Below, in pieces: positions 17,219 through 25,540 of a stretch of DNA of 64,000 nt; the stretch's first letter is position 1, and every line of letters starts with the position of its first letter. The stretch covers positions 620,001-684,000 of the forward strand of contig JAXMEL010000003.1 of the NCBI GenBank assembly GCA_046348365.1. The letters are read 5' to 3'. The notes under the pieces are model-generated. The model was not told the DNA's origin and did no database searches. It saw only the letters and a program-made list of their open reading frames with translations. Position numbers and translations under genes: made by a program. The stretch is from JAEUPI01 sp046348365. GTDB taxonomy: Bacteria; Pseudomonadota; Gammaproteobacteria; Burkholderiales; Burkholderiaceae_C.

Positions 17219-18193
17219 TCAGTCGATCACCACGTTCGCCTGCTTGACGAGCTTGGCGAACTTGTCGGTCTCGTCCTTGATCTGCCGCGCCATCTGCTCG
17301 GGCGTGTTGCCCACCGGCTCGGCGCCGATCTCGTCCATGCGCTTCTTGAATTCCGGCGAGCGCACGATCTTCGCCATCTCGTCGGCCAGCCGCGCGGTGA
17401 TCTCCCTGGGCGTGGCCGCAGGCGCGAGCACGCCGAACCAGGTGCCGATGTCGAAGCCCTGCAGGCCCGACTCGGCGAGCGTGGGCACCTCGGGCAGCGC
17501 CGAGCTGCGTTTGGCCGTGGTGACGGCCAGTGCGCGCAGCTTGCCGGCCTTGACGTGCTGCAGCACCGGCGTGATGGTGTCGAACGACATCGTCACCTGG
17601 CCGCCGAGCAGATCGGTGGCGAGCGGCCCGCTGCCCTTGTAGGGGATGTGCAGCAGCGTGGTGCCGGTGAGGCCCTGGAACTGCGTGCCGATGAGGTGCT
17701 GCGCGGTGCCGTTGCCGTTGCTGCCGTAGCTCAGCTCGGGCTTGGCCTTCTTGGCTTGCGCCACCAGCTCGGCCACGCTCTTCGCGGGGTTCGCGGCGTT
17801 GACCACCAGCACGTTGGGCACCATCGCGATCACGGTCAGCGGCGCGAAGTCCTTCTGGAAGTCGTAGGGCAGCTTCTTGTAGACGCTGGTGGCGATGGTG
17901 TGGTGCACGGCGCCGACCAGCAGCGTGTGGCCGTCGGCCTTCGACTTGGCCACCATGTCGGCGCCCAGCGTGGCGCCGGCGCCGGGCTTGTTCTCGACGA
18001 TCACCGTCTGCCCGATCGCGGGGCCGAGCCGCTCGGCCAGCGCGCGCGCCAGCACGTCGGTGGTGCCGCCGGGCGGGAAGGGCACCACCAGGCTCACCGG
18101 CTTGCTGGGCCAGGCCTGCGCGTGGGCGCTGCCGATGGCAAGGCACGAGAGCGCAGCGGCGGCGAGCAGGGCGCTTCGAACGGCGATGGACAT
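17219..18193 (-). CDS. Tripartite tricarboxylate-type periplasmic receptor (Bug/TctC family)
   Basis: A 324-residue periplasmic binding protein of the Bug family. A Sec signal (about residues 1-26, ending SAHAQA) is followed by the family start WPSKPVSLVVPFPPGGTTD, then NKPGAGATLGADMVAKSKADG, LSYGSNGNGTAQHL and the later VPTLAESGLQGFD. Bug proteins bind small carboxylates and other compounds; most, like this one, have no TctA/TctB membrane genes beside them. It lies 37 bases downstream of the dicarboxylate dehydrogenase gene on the same strand, so the ligand may be tartrate, malate or a related acid (inference from context). Confidence 0.92.
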   Translation of the reverse strand: MSIAVRSALLAAAALSCLAIGSAHAQAWPSKPVSLVVPFPPGGTTDVLARALAERLGPAIGQTVIVENKPGAGATLGADMVAKSKADGHTLLVGAVHHTIATSVYKKLPYDFQKDFAPLTVIAMVPNVLVVNAANPAKSVAELVAQAKKAKPELSYGSNGNGTAQHLIGTQFQGLTGTTLLHIPYKGSGPLATDLLGGQVTMSFDTITPVLQHVKAGKLRALAVTTAKRSSALPEVPTLAESGLQGFDIGTWFGVLAPAATPREITARLADEMAKIVRSPEFKKRMDEIGAEPVGNTPEQMARQIKDETDKFAKLVKQANVVID

Positions 18194-18230
18194 GGCTGTC
18201 TCCTGAAGTCGGATGGTGAGGCGCCGCGCG

Positions 18231-19310
18231 TCAGCGCGTCGCGGCGGCGAGCTGCCGGCACACGGCCTGCGTCACCTGCGCCGTGGTGGCGCTGCCGCCG
18301 AGGTCGCGCGTGTGCAGTGCGGGCGTGGCGGTCACGGTCTCGATCGCCTGCATCAGGCGCTTGGCTGCGTCCGCTTCACCCAGATGCTCGAGCAGCATCA
18401 CGCAGCTCCAGAAGGTGCCGATCGGGTTGGCCAAGCCCTGGCCCATGATGTCGAACGCCGAGCCGTGGATCGGCTCGAACATGCTCGGGTAGCGGCGCTC
18501 GGGGTCGATGTTGCCGGTCGGCGCGATGCCGAGGCTGCCGGCCAGCGCGGCGGCGAGGTCGCTCAGGATGTCGGCGTGCAGGTTGGTGGCGACCACGGTG
18601 TCGATGCTCGCCGGGCGGTTGACCATGCGCGCAGTCATCGCGTCGACGAGTTCCTTGTCCCACTTCACGTCGGGGAAGTCCTTCGCCACGGCGGCGGCGA
18701 CCTCGTCCCACATCACCATCGCGTGGCGCTGCGCGTTGCTCTTGGTGATCACGGTGAGCTGCCGGCGCGGCCGGCTCCGGGCCAGCTCGAACGCGAAGCG
18801 GATGATGCGCTCGACGCCCACGCGCGTCATGATCGACACATCGGTCGCGACCTCGATCGCGTGGCCCTGGTGCGCGCGGCCGCCGACGCCGGCGTATTCG
18901 CCCTCCGAGTTCTCGCGCACGATCACCCAGTCGAGGTCCTTCGGTGCGCAGCGCTTGAGCGGTGCGTCGATGCCGGGCAGGATGCGCGTGGGCCGCACGT
19001 TGGCGTACTGGTCGAAGCCCTGGCAGATCTTCAGGCGCAGGCCCCACAGCGTGATGTGGTCGGGGATGTGCGGGTCGCCCGCCGAGCCGAACAGGATCGC
19101 ATCCTTGGTGCGGATCGCGGCCAGCCCGTCGGCCGGCATCATCTCGCCGTGCGCGCGGTACCAGTCGCCGCCCCAGCCGAAGTTCTCGAACGCGAAGCCG
19201 AAGCGGCCGCCCGACGCGGCGGCCACGGCCTGGAGCACTTCAGCGCCGGCGGGCACCACCTCCTTGCCGATGCCGTCGCCGGGGATGGTGGCGATGCGGT
19301 AGGTCTTCAT
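18231..19310 (-). CDS. Tartrate/D-malate dehydrogenase-like member of the isocitrate/isopropylmalate dehydrogenase family
   Basis: A 359-residue NAD-dependent oxidative decarboxylase. The start MKTYRIATIPGDGIGKEV at 19310 has a GGAGA ribosome site; an in-frame upstream GTG/ATG adds an unlikely Arg-rich tail. Family motifs are the adenine-binding start IPGDGIG, substrate-phosphate/carboxylate region LKICQGFDQYANVRP, VRENSEGEYAG and the metal-binding end of the DILSDLAAAL helix. The wording of these motifs matches tartrate dehydrogenase/decarboxylase and D-malate dehydrogenase (TtuC/DmlA) more than LeuB. It is divergent from a LysR gene and followed by a Bug receptor, a common catabolic arrangement. 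The exact substrate is unproved. Confidence 0.85.
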   Translation of the reverse strand: MKTYRIATIPGDGIGKEVVPAGAEVLQAVAAASGGRFGFAFENFGWGGDWYRAHGEMMPADGLAAIRTKDAILFGSAGDPHIPDHITLWGLRLKICQGFDQYANVRPTRILPGIDAPLKRCAPKDLDWVIVRENSEGEYAGVGGRAHQGHAIEVATDVSIMTRVGVERIIRFAFELARSRPRRQLTVITKSNAQRHAMVMWDEVAAAVAKDFPDVKWDKELVDAMTARMVNRPASIDTVVATNLHADILSDLAAALAGSLGIAPTGNIDPERRYPSMFEPIHGSAFDIMGQGLANPIGTFWSCVMLLEHLGEADAAKRLMQAIETVTATPALHTRDLGGSATTAQVTQAVCRQLAAATR

Positions 19311-19430
19311 GTGCGGTCTCCTGCGGTCGGGCGTGCGGTGTGCGGCCACTGTAGAGCCGGAGTCATGGCAACGATCGCGGCCGGATTCAAGGCATCATTC
19401 ACCCTGGGTTAACAATGCAGGAGCGCTGCC

Positions 19431-20336
19431 ATGGGTGCACGCGTGCAGCCGGCCGACCTGGGCTTCTTCGCGGTGCTGGCGCGCGCCGGCAGCCTGAGCG
19501 CGGCCGCGCGCGAGCTGGGGCTGTCGACGCCCGCGGTGAGCAAGCGCCTGGCGCAGATGGAGCAGCGCGTGGGCGTGGCGCTGGTGAACCGCACCACGCG
19601 GCGCATGAGCCTCACGCCCGAGGGCGAGGTCTACCTCGAGCATGCGCGGCGCGTGATCGGCACCATCGACGAGCTGGAGCAGACGCTGGGCCTGGCCAAG
19701 GCCACGCCCAAGGGCCTGCTGCGCGTGAACGCCACGCTCGGCTTCGGCCGCAGCCACGTGGCGCCGCTGGTGTCGCGCTTCGTGAAGCGGCACCCGGGCA
19801 TCGAGGTGCAGCTGCAGCTGAGCGTGAACCCGCCGCCGATCACCGACGACGCCTACGACGTGTGCATCCGCTTCGGCGCGCCGCCCGATTCGCGGCTCGT
19901 GGCCTGGCGCCTGGCGGCCAACCGGCGGCTGCTGTGCGCGGCGCCGGCCTACCTGGCGCGCCGCGGCACGCCGAAGACGCCGGAAGATCTGCGCCAGCAC
20001 GACTGCATCACCATCCGCCAGGGCGACGAGGCGTTCGGCCTGTGGCGGCTCACCGGCCGCGGCCGCCAGGCCACGCCGCAGGCGGTGAAGGTGCGCGGCG
20101 CGCTCGCGACCAACGATGGCGGCATCGCGGTGGCCTGGGCGCTCGAGGGCCACGGCATCCTGATGCGCGCGCAGTGGGACATCGAGCGCCATCTCGCCAC
20201 CGGGCGCCTGGTGCAGGTGCTGCCGCAGTACGACACGCCCGACGCCGACCTCTACGCCGTGGCGCCGCAGGCGCAGCAAGGCTCGCGCCGTGTGCGCGCG
20301 TTCGTGGCCTTCGTGGCCGAGGCATTCGCGCGGTAG
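19431..20336 (+). CDS. LysR-type transcriptional regulator, likely activator of the divergent dehydrogenase/Bug operon
   Basis: A 301-residue LysR protein. The N-terminal helix-turn-helix covers residues 6-65 (LGFFAVLARAGSLSAAARELGLSTPAVSKRLAQMEQR in shortened form: SLSAAARELGLSTPAVSKRL), and the C-terminal effector-binding domain follows. An AGGAG site lies seven bases before the ATG. The gene is divergent from the tartrate/malate dehydrogenase-like gene with 120 bases between, the usual position of a LysR gene that controls its neighbour and itself. The effector is likely the substrate of that enzyme, by inference only. Confidence 0.9.
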   Translation: MGARVQPADLGFFAVLARAGSLSAAARELGLSTPAVSKRLAQMEQRVGVALVNRTTRRMSLTPEGEVYLEHARRVIGTIDELEQTLGLAKATPKGLLRVNATLGFGRSHVAPLVSRFVKRHPGIEVQLQLSVNPPPITDDAYDVCIRFGAPPDSRLVAWRLAANRRLLCAAPAYLARRGTPKTPEDLRQHDCITIRQGDEAFGLWRLTGRGRQATPQAVKVRGALATNDGGIAVAWALEGHGILMRAQWDIERHLATGRLVQVLPQYDTPDADLYAVAPQAQQGSRRVRAFVAFVAEAFAR

Positions 20337-20399
20337 GGTGTCAAGCCACGCCGCGAACGAAGCGGCGCATACTGCCGTCGCGCGCGAAAGGAGCCCGCC

Positions 20400-21173
20400 A
20401 TGCCCAACCGCCACGGCACCCCGATCTGGTACGAGCTGATGACCAAGGACCCGCTGGCCGCGCGGCGCTTCTACGCCGCCGTGGCCGGCTGGCGCATCGA
20501 CGAGGCGCCGCCGCCCGGCTCGACGATGGAATACCGCATGATCGCCGCGGCCGACGGGCCCGTGGGCGGCATGTTCACGCTCACCGACGCGATGAGCCAG
20601 CAGGGCGCCGCGCCGTGCTGGATGATGTACGTGGGCGTCGACGACGTCGATGCCTGCGCGCGCGCGGTCACCGCCGCCGGCGGCAAGGTGCTGATGTCGG
20701 CGTTCGACATCCCCAACGTCGGCCGCATCGCGATGCTGGGCGACCCGCAGGGTGCGGCGTTCTACGTGATGCGCGGCTCGAGCAACGAGAACAGCACCGC
20801 CTGCGACCCCGATCGCGCAGGCCACGGCGCGTGGCACGAGCTGCACGCGGCCGACGGCGCGAAGGCCACCGAGTTCTACACCGCGCAGTTCGGCTGGGGC
20901 AAGGGCCAGGGGATGGACATGGGGCCGGCGGGCGTGTACCAGCTCTTTTCGATCGGCGGGCGCGACCTCGGCGGCATCTTCACCGACCGCAACTTCCCGC
21001 GGCCGGCGTGGCTGGTGTACTTTCGCGTCGACGGCATCGAGCGCGCGGCCAAGCGCATCGCCGAGGCCGGCGGCCGCGTGATCAACGGGCCGATGGAGGT
21101 GCCCGGCGGCGGCTGGATCGTCAACGGGCTCGATCCCGAGGGCGCGATGTTCGCTTTGACGGGCAAGCGGTAA
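20400..21173 (+). CDS. VOC (glyoxalase/dioxygenase fold) protein, two modules
   Basis: A 257-residue cytoplasmic protein with two vicinal-oxygen-chelate modules, residues 5-125 and 135-255. The first opens GTPIWYELMTKDPLAARRFYAAV, the second GAWHELHAADGAKATEFYTAQFG; both show the G/W-x-E-L start and the AxxFY helix of this subfamily. An AAGGAG ribosome site precedes the ATG. Such 250-260-residue proteins are often annotated as glyoxalase/bleomycin-resistance-like, yet their reactions are unknown. It follows the LysR gene on the same strand but 63 bases away and may be independent. Confidence 0.87.
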   Translation: MPNRHGTPIWYELMTKDPLAARRFYAAVAGWRIDEAPPPGSTMEYRMIAAADGPVGGMFTLTDAMSQQGAAPCWMMYVGVDDVDACARAVTAAGGKVLMSAFDIPNVGRIAMLGDPQGAAFYVMRGSSNENSTACDPDRAGHGAWHELHAADGAKATEFYTAQFGWGKGQGMDMGPAGVYQLFSIGGRDLGGIFTDRNFPRPAWLVYFRVDGIERAAKRIAEAGGRVINGPMEVPGGGWIVNGLDPEGAMFALTGKR

Positions 21174-21296
21174 CGGCCGGTCACGTCGCGCCCGCGATCG
21201 GCGGCACGCGGGCCGCGTGCGGCGGATCTGGCCTGGATCAAGGCCAACGGGGGCGCGAGCGCCGTAGAGTCCGGCCGCGCGGCTCATGGAGGAGGC

Positions 21297-22340
21297 TTGG
21301 CCACGATCATCGGTTCGTTCCTGGCGCCGGCGCAGGCGGAGATATCGACGGGCAGCGCGCGAGATGTCGCGCCTGCGCCGGCCGAAAGCGCCGATGCGGG
21401 CACGCCCAAGCGCCTGCGCCGCGTGCTGCTGATCCACGCCGCGGGGCCCGAGCGCACGCTGCTCGAAAACGGCATGCGCGGGCGCTTCGACGTGCGCGTG
21501 GCCGACAGCGCCGAAGACGGCTGGCAGGCCGTGCTGATCGACCAATCGATCCGCGCCGTGGTGGCCAGCCTGCCGATGATCGAGATCGACGGCTACGGCC
21601 TGCTGCAGCGCATGCGCAGGTCCAAGGCCGAGCGCATCGCCAACACGCCGGTGATCGTCGTCGCCCGCGGCGAAGACGAGGCGCTGGGCGAACTCGTCAC
21701 GTCGTTCGGCGCATCCGACGTGACGCCGTTCGGCGACCTCGACGGGCTGCGCACCTGCCTGCAGGGGCTGCTCGAGCCGGGCAGCCTGATCCGCACCTCG
21801 AACCCGAGCCGCATCCTCACCACGCTGTGCTCCAGCATCTTCCCCGCGACTGACAAGCCGGCCCGTGCCGCAGACGCCGAGCCGGCGCCCGAGCCGGCGA
21901 TGACGCCGGCGCTTGTGCCGGCGCCCGTAGCCGACCGACCGCAACCGCCCGAACCCGACAAGAAGGAGATCCCCATGGCACGTCTGGAGAGTCTGAACAA
22001 GGTGTTGAAGACGCTGCAAAGCTCGTCGCCCGGCGTCGAGGCGAGCGCGCTCATCTCCTACGACGGGCTGATGATCGCCAGCGCGCTGGCGCAGGACATG
22101 GACGAGACGCGCGTGGCCGCGATGACCGCCACACTGCTCAACCTGGGCACGCGCGCGGCCACCGAGCTGCGCCGCGGCGAGGTGAGCGAGGTGATCGTGC
22201 GCGGCGAGAGCGGCTACGCGGTGATGCTCAGCGCCGGGCGCGGCGCGCTGCTGCTGGTGCTGGCCACCGAGGCCACGCCGCTGGGGCTGATCTTCTTCGA
22301 CATGCGCGAAGCCATCAAGGGCATCAAGACCATCCTCTGA
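21297..22340 (+). CDS. Degenerate receiver domain fused to a Roadblock/LC7 domain
   Basis: A 347-residue protein with two domains. Residues 40-165 have a response-regulator-like pattern (RRVLLIHAAGPERTLLENGM, then RAVVASLPMIEIDGYGLLQR), but the phosphoacceptor Asp is replaced by S91, the acidic pair at the first strand by H-A, and the conserved Lys is missing: a pseudo-receiver. A Pro/Ala-rich linker (about 180-222) leads to a Roadblock/LC7 domain (227-347, LESLNKVLKTLQSSSPGVEA...EVIVRGESGYAVML). The start is uncertain: TTG at 21297 is the first start codon in frame, close behind a GGAGGAGG stretch. A strong internal ribosome site and ATG at 21975 could yield the Roadblock part alone. It heads a plus-strand cluster with an ODP-type protein, an OmpA protein and a second Roadblock-like protein. 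Confidence 0.72.
   Translation: MATIIGSFLAPAQAEISTGSARDVAPAPAESADAGTPKRLRRVLLIHAAGPERTLLENGMRGRFDVRVADSAEDGWQAVLIDQSIRAVVASLPMIEIDGYGLLQRMRRSKAERIANTPVIVVARGEDEALGELVTSFGASDVTPFGDLDGLRTCLQGLLEPGSLIRTSNPSRILTTLCSSIFPATDKPARAADAEPAPEPAMTPALVPAPVADRPQPPEPDKKEIPMARLESLNKVLKTLQSSSPGVEASALISYDGLMIASALAQDMDETRVAAMTATLLNLGTRAATELRRGEVSEVIVRGESGYAVMLSAGRGALLLVLATEATPLGLIFFDMREAIKGIKTIL
21962..21977 (+). promoter_or_regulatory. Strong internal ribosome-binding site and ATG for a Roadblock-only product
   Basis: The sequence GAAGGAGATCCCCATG places a perfect AAGGAG seven bases before an in-frame ATG (21975). Initiation here would give a 121-residue protein beginning MARLESLNKVLKTL, exactly the Roadblock domain. 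This is the best ribosome site of the whole cluster and much better than that of the full-length start. Two products from one gene are therefore likely; alternatively the Roadblock gene was once separate and the upstream frame has run into it. Confidence 0.6.
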
Positions 22341-22359
22341 ACGCTCGCGCGAGGCCCGC

Positions 22360-23121
22360 ATGCCCAACACGATCCTGTACGACGACGGCACCCACCGCAA
22401 CGTGCTGCTGGAGGACTTCGACGCCGGCGGCTTCGCGGTGCAGGCCAACCAGCATGTCATCGTCCACGGCGACGCCGGCATGGTGCTCGACCCCGGTGGA
22501 CACAAGGTCTACAACCGCGTGCTGTCGGAAACCTTCGCCACGCTCGGCCGCGCCAAGCTGCGCTACCTGTTCCTGTCGCACCAGGACCCCGACATCGTGG
22601 CCGCCGTCAACGGCTGGCTGATGACCACCGACGCCGAGGCCTATCTGTCGCAGCTGTGGGTGCGCTTCGTGCCGCACTTCGGCCTCGACCATCTGGTGGC
22701 CGACCGCCTGAAGCCGATCCCCGACGCCGGCATGGTGCTCGACCTCGCCGGCACCAAGCTGCCGGTGATCCCCGCGCACTTTCTGCACAGCGAGGGCAAC
22801 TTCCAGCTCTACGACCCGGTCGCGAAGATCCTCTACAGCGGCGACCTCGGCGCGTCGATCGGCGCCGACTACGTGCGCGTGGAGGATTTCGACCACCACC
22901 TGCGCTACATGGAGGGCTTTCATCGCCGCTACATGGCGTCGAACAGCGTGATGCGGGCCTGGGCCGCGATGGTGCGCACGCTCGACATCGACATCATCGC
23001 GCCGCAGCACGGCGCGTACTTCAAGGGCAAGGAGATGGTCGACCGCTTCATCCGCTGGTGCTCCGGGCTGCAGTGCGGGGTCGACCTGATCCTGCCCACG
23101 TTCCGCATCCCCGCGGCGTGA
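22360..23121 (+). CDS. Diiron ODP-type metallo-beta-lactamase-fold protein (FprA-like, without flavodoxin domain)
   Basis: A 253-residue protein with the beta-lactamase fold of flavodiiron proteins and of ODP oxygen-binding sensors. Predicted iron ligands are in order: SHQDPD (H-x-D-x-D, near residue 72), the His of FLHSEGNF (near 146), the Asp of YSGDLGAS (near 165) and the His of PQHGAYF (near 212). There is no flavodoxin domain, so it is unlikely to be a complete NO or O2 reductase and more likely binds O2 or an O2-derived species. It starts 19 bases after the pseudo-receiver/Roadblock gene and ends 7 bases before the OmpA gene, so it belongs to that operon. The sensing role is an inference. 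Confidence 0.82.
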   Translation: MPNTILYDDGTHRNVLLEDFDAGGFAVQANQHVIVHGDAGMVLDPGGHKVYNRVLSETFATLGRAKLRYLFLSHQDPDIVAAVNGWLMTTDAEAYLSQLWVRFVPHFGLDHLVADRLKPIPDAGMVLDLAGTKLPVIPAHFLHSEGNFQLYDPVAKILYSGDLGASIGADYVRVEDFDHHLRYMEGFHRRYMASNSVMRAWAAMVRTLDIDIIAPQHGAYFKGKEMVDRFIRWCSGLQCGVDLILPTFRIPAA

Positions 23122-23128
23122 GGGCACC

Positions 23129-23794
23129 ATGCCGGCGCATCCGCTCGACGACGTGCCGATGCACTGGGCCTTCGGCGAACGCGCGCCGCAGGCCCTGGTG
23201 GCGTTGCTGGCGGCGCTGGCGGTGCTGATGGCGGGCGGTGCGGTGTGGTCGATCGCTGCGCGCGCGCGCGGCGAACTGCAACCGGCGCCGCCGGCTGCAC
23301 GCGCGCAGTCGACCGGCGTTGCGTCGGCCGATGCCGCGCCTGTCGTGGCCGAAGCGCCGCGTGCCGCCGAGGCAACGCCTGTGGCCGCAATGCCGGCCGT
23401 GGCCGCGCCCGCGCCGGCCGACGCGCGGCCCGAATGCCCGGCCGCGCTGCGCGTGCACTTCGCCTTCGGCAGCGCCGTGCCCGTGGAGGCAGAAGCGTCG
23501 CTCGATGCCGCGGCCATCGTCGACTGGGCCAAGTCGCACCCGCATGCGAAGGTGATGGTCGAGGGCCATGCCGACCGCGTGGGGCCCGACCAGTCCAACG
23601 TGCTGCTCAGCTACGCCCGCGCGAGGGCAGTCGCCTCATGGCTCGAACGCCGCGGGCTGCCGCCGCAGCGCATGCAGCTCACCGCCGCGGGCAACCATGC
23701 GTTGATCGAGGGCATGGCGCCCGAATCGCAGGCGCAGCGGCGCGTGGTGGTGCAGCTGAGCGATTCCGAGAACTGTCAAACAACGGCGAAGTGA
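23129..23794 (+). CDS. OmpA-family peptidoglycan-binding protein with one membrane anchor
   Basis: A 221-residue protein: short cytoplasmic N-terminus, one membrane helix (about 20-44, ALVALLAALAVLMAGGAVW), an Ala/Pro-rich linker (45-100) and a C-terminal OmpA domain (105-215). The OmpA domain contains LRVHFAFGSAVP, then MVEGHADRVGPDQSNVLLSYARA and the peptidoglycan-contact Arg region RAVASWLERRGL. The family binds diaminopimelate in the cell wall, so this protein probably ties the inner membrane or its partners to peptidoglycan. It is encoded between the ODP-type protein and a membrane-anchored Roadblock-like protein; the next gene starts two bases after its stop. The role in this cluster is unknown. 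Confidence 0.87.
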   Translation: MPAHPLDDVPMHWAFGERAPQALVALLAALAVLMAGGAVWSIAARARGELQPAPPAARAQSTGVASADAAPVVAEAPRAAEATPVAAMPAVAAPAPADARPECPAALRVHFAFGSAVPVEAEASLDAAAIVDWAKSHPHAKVMVEGHADRVGPDQSNVLLSYARARAVASWLERRGLPPQRMQLTAAGNHALIEGMAPESQAQRRVVVQLSDSENCQTTAK

Positions 23795-23795
23795 C

Positions 23796-24467
23796 ATGGT
23801 GATCTGGCTGACGACCCTGCTCGCCATCGGCGCGGCGCTGCTGTTCGCGGTGGTGGGCTACCTGGTGGGCGTGCGCAAGGGCGAGGCGGCGCGCAAGAGC
23901 CTGCGCCAGCTCAACCGCTCGTTCGCCAAGGAGATCGTGGGCCTGCGCGGCCAGACCGGCCCGGGCATGGCGCCGGGGCAGGGCCTGCAGGCGGCGCTCG
24001 AAGACATGCTCAGGCCGCTGGTGCAGCGCGAGCGGCTGTCGTACGAGATGTCGCGCCTCGACGGCGGCACCGGCGCGCAGCGCGACCTCACCGCCACGCT
24101 CGACCAGATGGCCGCCAAGGGCAACTTCTCGTCGGTGCTGCTGTGCGACGAGCAGGGCTGGCGCATCGGCGCCAGCAGCGCCACCGCCGACCCCGACCGC
24201 CTCGCCGCCACCGCCTCGCTGCTGCTGCTGCTGGCCGACCGCATGGCGCGCGACGGCGCGCCGGCGCCGCTGTCGATGATGCTCTACGACGCCGGCAACT
24301 GCACCACGCTGTGCCGCATCTTCACCGTCGATAACCACCGCATGACGCTGACGGTGGTGGCCAGCGGCGCCGAGCTGACGCCGGCGGCGATCGACCCGGC
24401 GCTGGCGCGGCTCAACGCGATGCTGCTGCACAAGGAGCCGGCCGGCGCGGCGACCGGGTCGGCGTAG
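23796..24467 (+). CDS. Membrane-anchored Roadblock-like protein of unknown function
   Basis: A 223-residue protein with one N-terminal membrane helix (residues 3-25, ending in the basic RKGEAARKS), a helical linker (about 30-75, perhaps coiled coil) and a C-terminal domain (about 95-215). That domain has the Roadblock-like order of a strand SSVLLCDEQGWRIGASS, a Leu-rich helix (LAATASLLLLLADRMA) and later strands. It resembles the Roadblock domain encoded first in the cluster, but identity is low and this reading is tentative. The ATG follows the OmpA stop by one base. A pair of Roadblock proteins, one soluble and one membrane-bound, could form a heterodimer. Confidence 0.65.
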   Translation: MVIWLTTLLAIGAALLFAVVGYLVGVRKGEAARKSLRQLNRSFAKEIVGLRGQTGPGMAPGQGLQAALEDMLRPLVQRERLSYEMSRLDGGTGAQRDLTATLDQMAAKGNFSSVLLCDEQGWRIGASSATADPDRLAATASLLLLLADRMARDGAPAPLSMMLYDAGNCTTLCRIFTVDNHRMTLTVVASGAELTPAAIDPALARLNAMLLHKEPAGAATGSA

Positions 24468-24612
24468 CTGCGGCTGGCCGTAGGTTTGGGCAAGCATTCG
24501 TCGGCGAACCGGCGGGTGATCAGCGCAGCGAGCGCGGACACGAACTCAGGGTCGCGAAGGATGGCGCGGCGCTCGACGATCGGGCGCACGGGCGCATCGC
24601 ACACAATCGACC

Positions 24613-25026
24613 ATGGCTCTGCTGTTCGTCTACGGTTCGCTGAAGCAAGGCTTCCCGAACTTCCACGTCAACAAGGGCCGGCGCGTGCCGGGCGAGTTCC
24701 GCACCGTGCAGGCGCATCCGCTTTACCTGGCCAATGGCCATCTGCCGTGCCTGCTGCCCCTGCCGGGCCAGGGGCATCGCGTGCTCGGGCAGCTGTTCGA
24801 GGTGAATGTCGAAGAACTGGCCGCGATGGACGCGCTGGAGCGCGTGGGCGAGCCCGGCGGCTACGAGCGCGCCACGATCGACGTGGTGCCCGCCGACGAA
24901 CCGCAAGCCCGCGCCGTGCAGGCCTTCGTGTACATGCAGAGCCGAACGCGGCTCGACGTGCCGGGCACGCACGTGGGGCCGCTGGCCGAGTACACGCTGG
25001 AGCACGCGAAGGGCCTGCGCTGGTGA
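24613..25026 (+). CDS. Gamma-glutamylcyclotransferase-like (GGCT/AIG2) protein
   Basis: A 137-residue protein of the GGCT fold, opening with the signature LLFVYGSLKQGFPN (YGSL, substrate-binding loop) followed by LGQLFEVNVEELAAMDALE, whose acidic residue at E (here the EELAAMDALE helix) is the usual catalytic region. These enzymes act on gamma-glutamyl amines or peptides, releasing 5-oxoproline, although many bacterial copies are uncharacterised. It lies 145 bases downstream of the Roadblock cluster on the same strand and is probably separate. Cytoplasmic, no signal. The family is certain, the substrate not. Confidence 0.88.
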   Translation: MALLFVYGSLKQGFPNFHVNKGRRVPGEFRTVQAHPLYLANGHLPCLLPLPGQGHRVLGQLFEVNVEELAAMDALERVGEPGGYERATIDVVPADEPQARAVQAFVYMQSRTRLDVPGTHVGPLAEYTLEHAKGLRW

Positions 25027-25087
25027 GCCGGTGCGGCGCTGCCGCGCGTACCATCGAGGGCCGTTTCCCGAGCGCGAGGACCGTCGC

Positions 25088-25429
25088 ATGATCACCGAAT
25101 ACGTGCTCTTCGATCTGCCCGCCGGCATGACGCGCGAGCAGGTGATCGCCGGCATGCACGAGGTGGCGCCGCGCTGGCGCGGCGAGCCGAACCTGATCCG
25201 CAAGACCTTCGTCTACGACGAGCAGGCGCGCGTGGCCGGCGCGTTCTACCTCTGGCACGACCGGGCCTCGGCCGAGGCCGCGCACGACGAGGCCTGGCGC
25301 GCGCGCATCCGCGGCAGCTACGGCAGCGAGCCGCGGCTGCGCTACTTCGAGACGCCGCTGGTGGTCGACAACGCGCTCGGGTGTCTGGTGCACGCCGACG
25401 GCACCCGCGCGGATTCGGCCTCGCCGTAG
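25088..25429 (+). CDS. YdhR-like dimeric alpha-beta barrel (putative monooxygenase) protein
   Basis: A 113-residue protein that starts MITEYVLFDLPAGMTREQVI and continues EVAPRWRGEPNLIRKTFVYDE and AGAFYLWHDRASAEAAHDEAW. This pattern (strand, MTREEV helix, W-x-N-x-x-L-I-R-K strand, G-x-Y-L-W) is that of YdhR and related antibiotic-monooxygenase-like proteins. No cofactor is bound in this fold; function is usually unknown. A GAGG site lies nine bases upstream of the ATG. It follows the GGCT gene after 61 bases and may be co-transcribed with it. Confidence 0.8.
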   Translation: MITEYVLFDLPAGMTREQVIAGMHEVAPRWRGEPNLIRKTFVYDEQARVAGAFYLWHDRASAEAAHDEAWRARIRGSYGSEPRLRYFETPLVVDNALGCLVHADGTRADSASP

Positions 25430-25540
25430 CGGCGCGCATTGCGCCGCGCCGCGCCGCGCCGGGCGTGTCCCGGTTGCGAACGCGGGCAGCCTGGGTGTGA
25501 AATCCGCGCTCCGACTCAACCAAGGGCGAGAGGAGATGCG

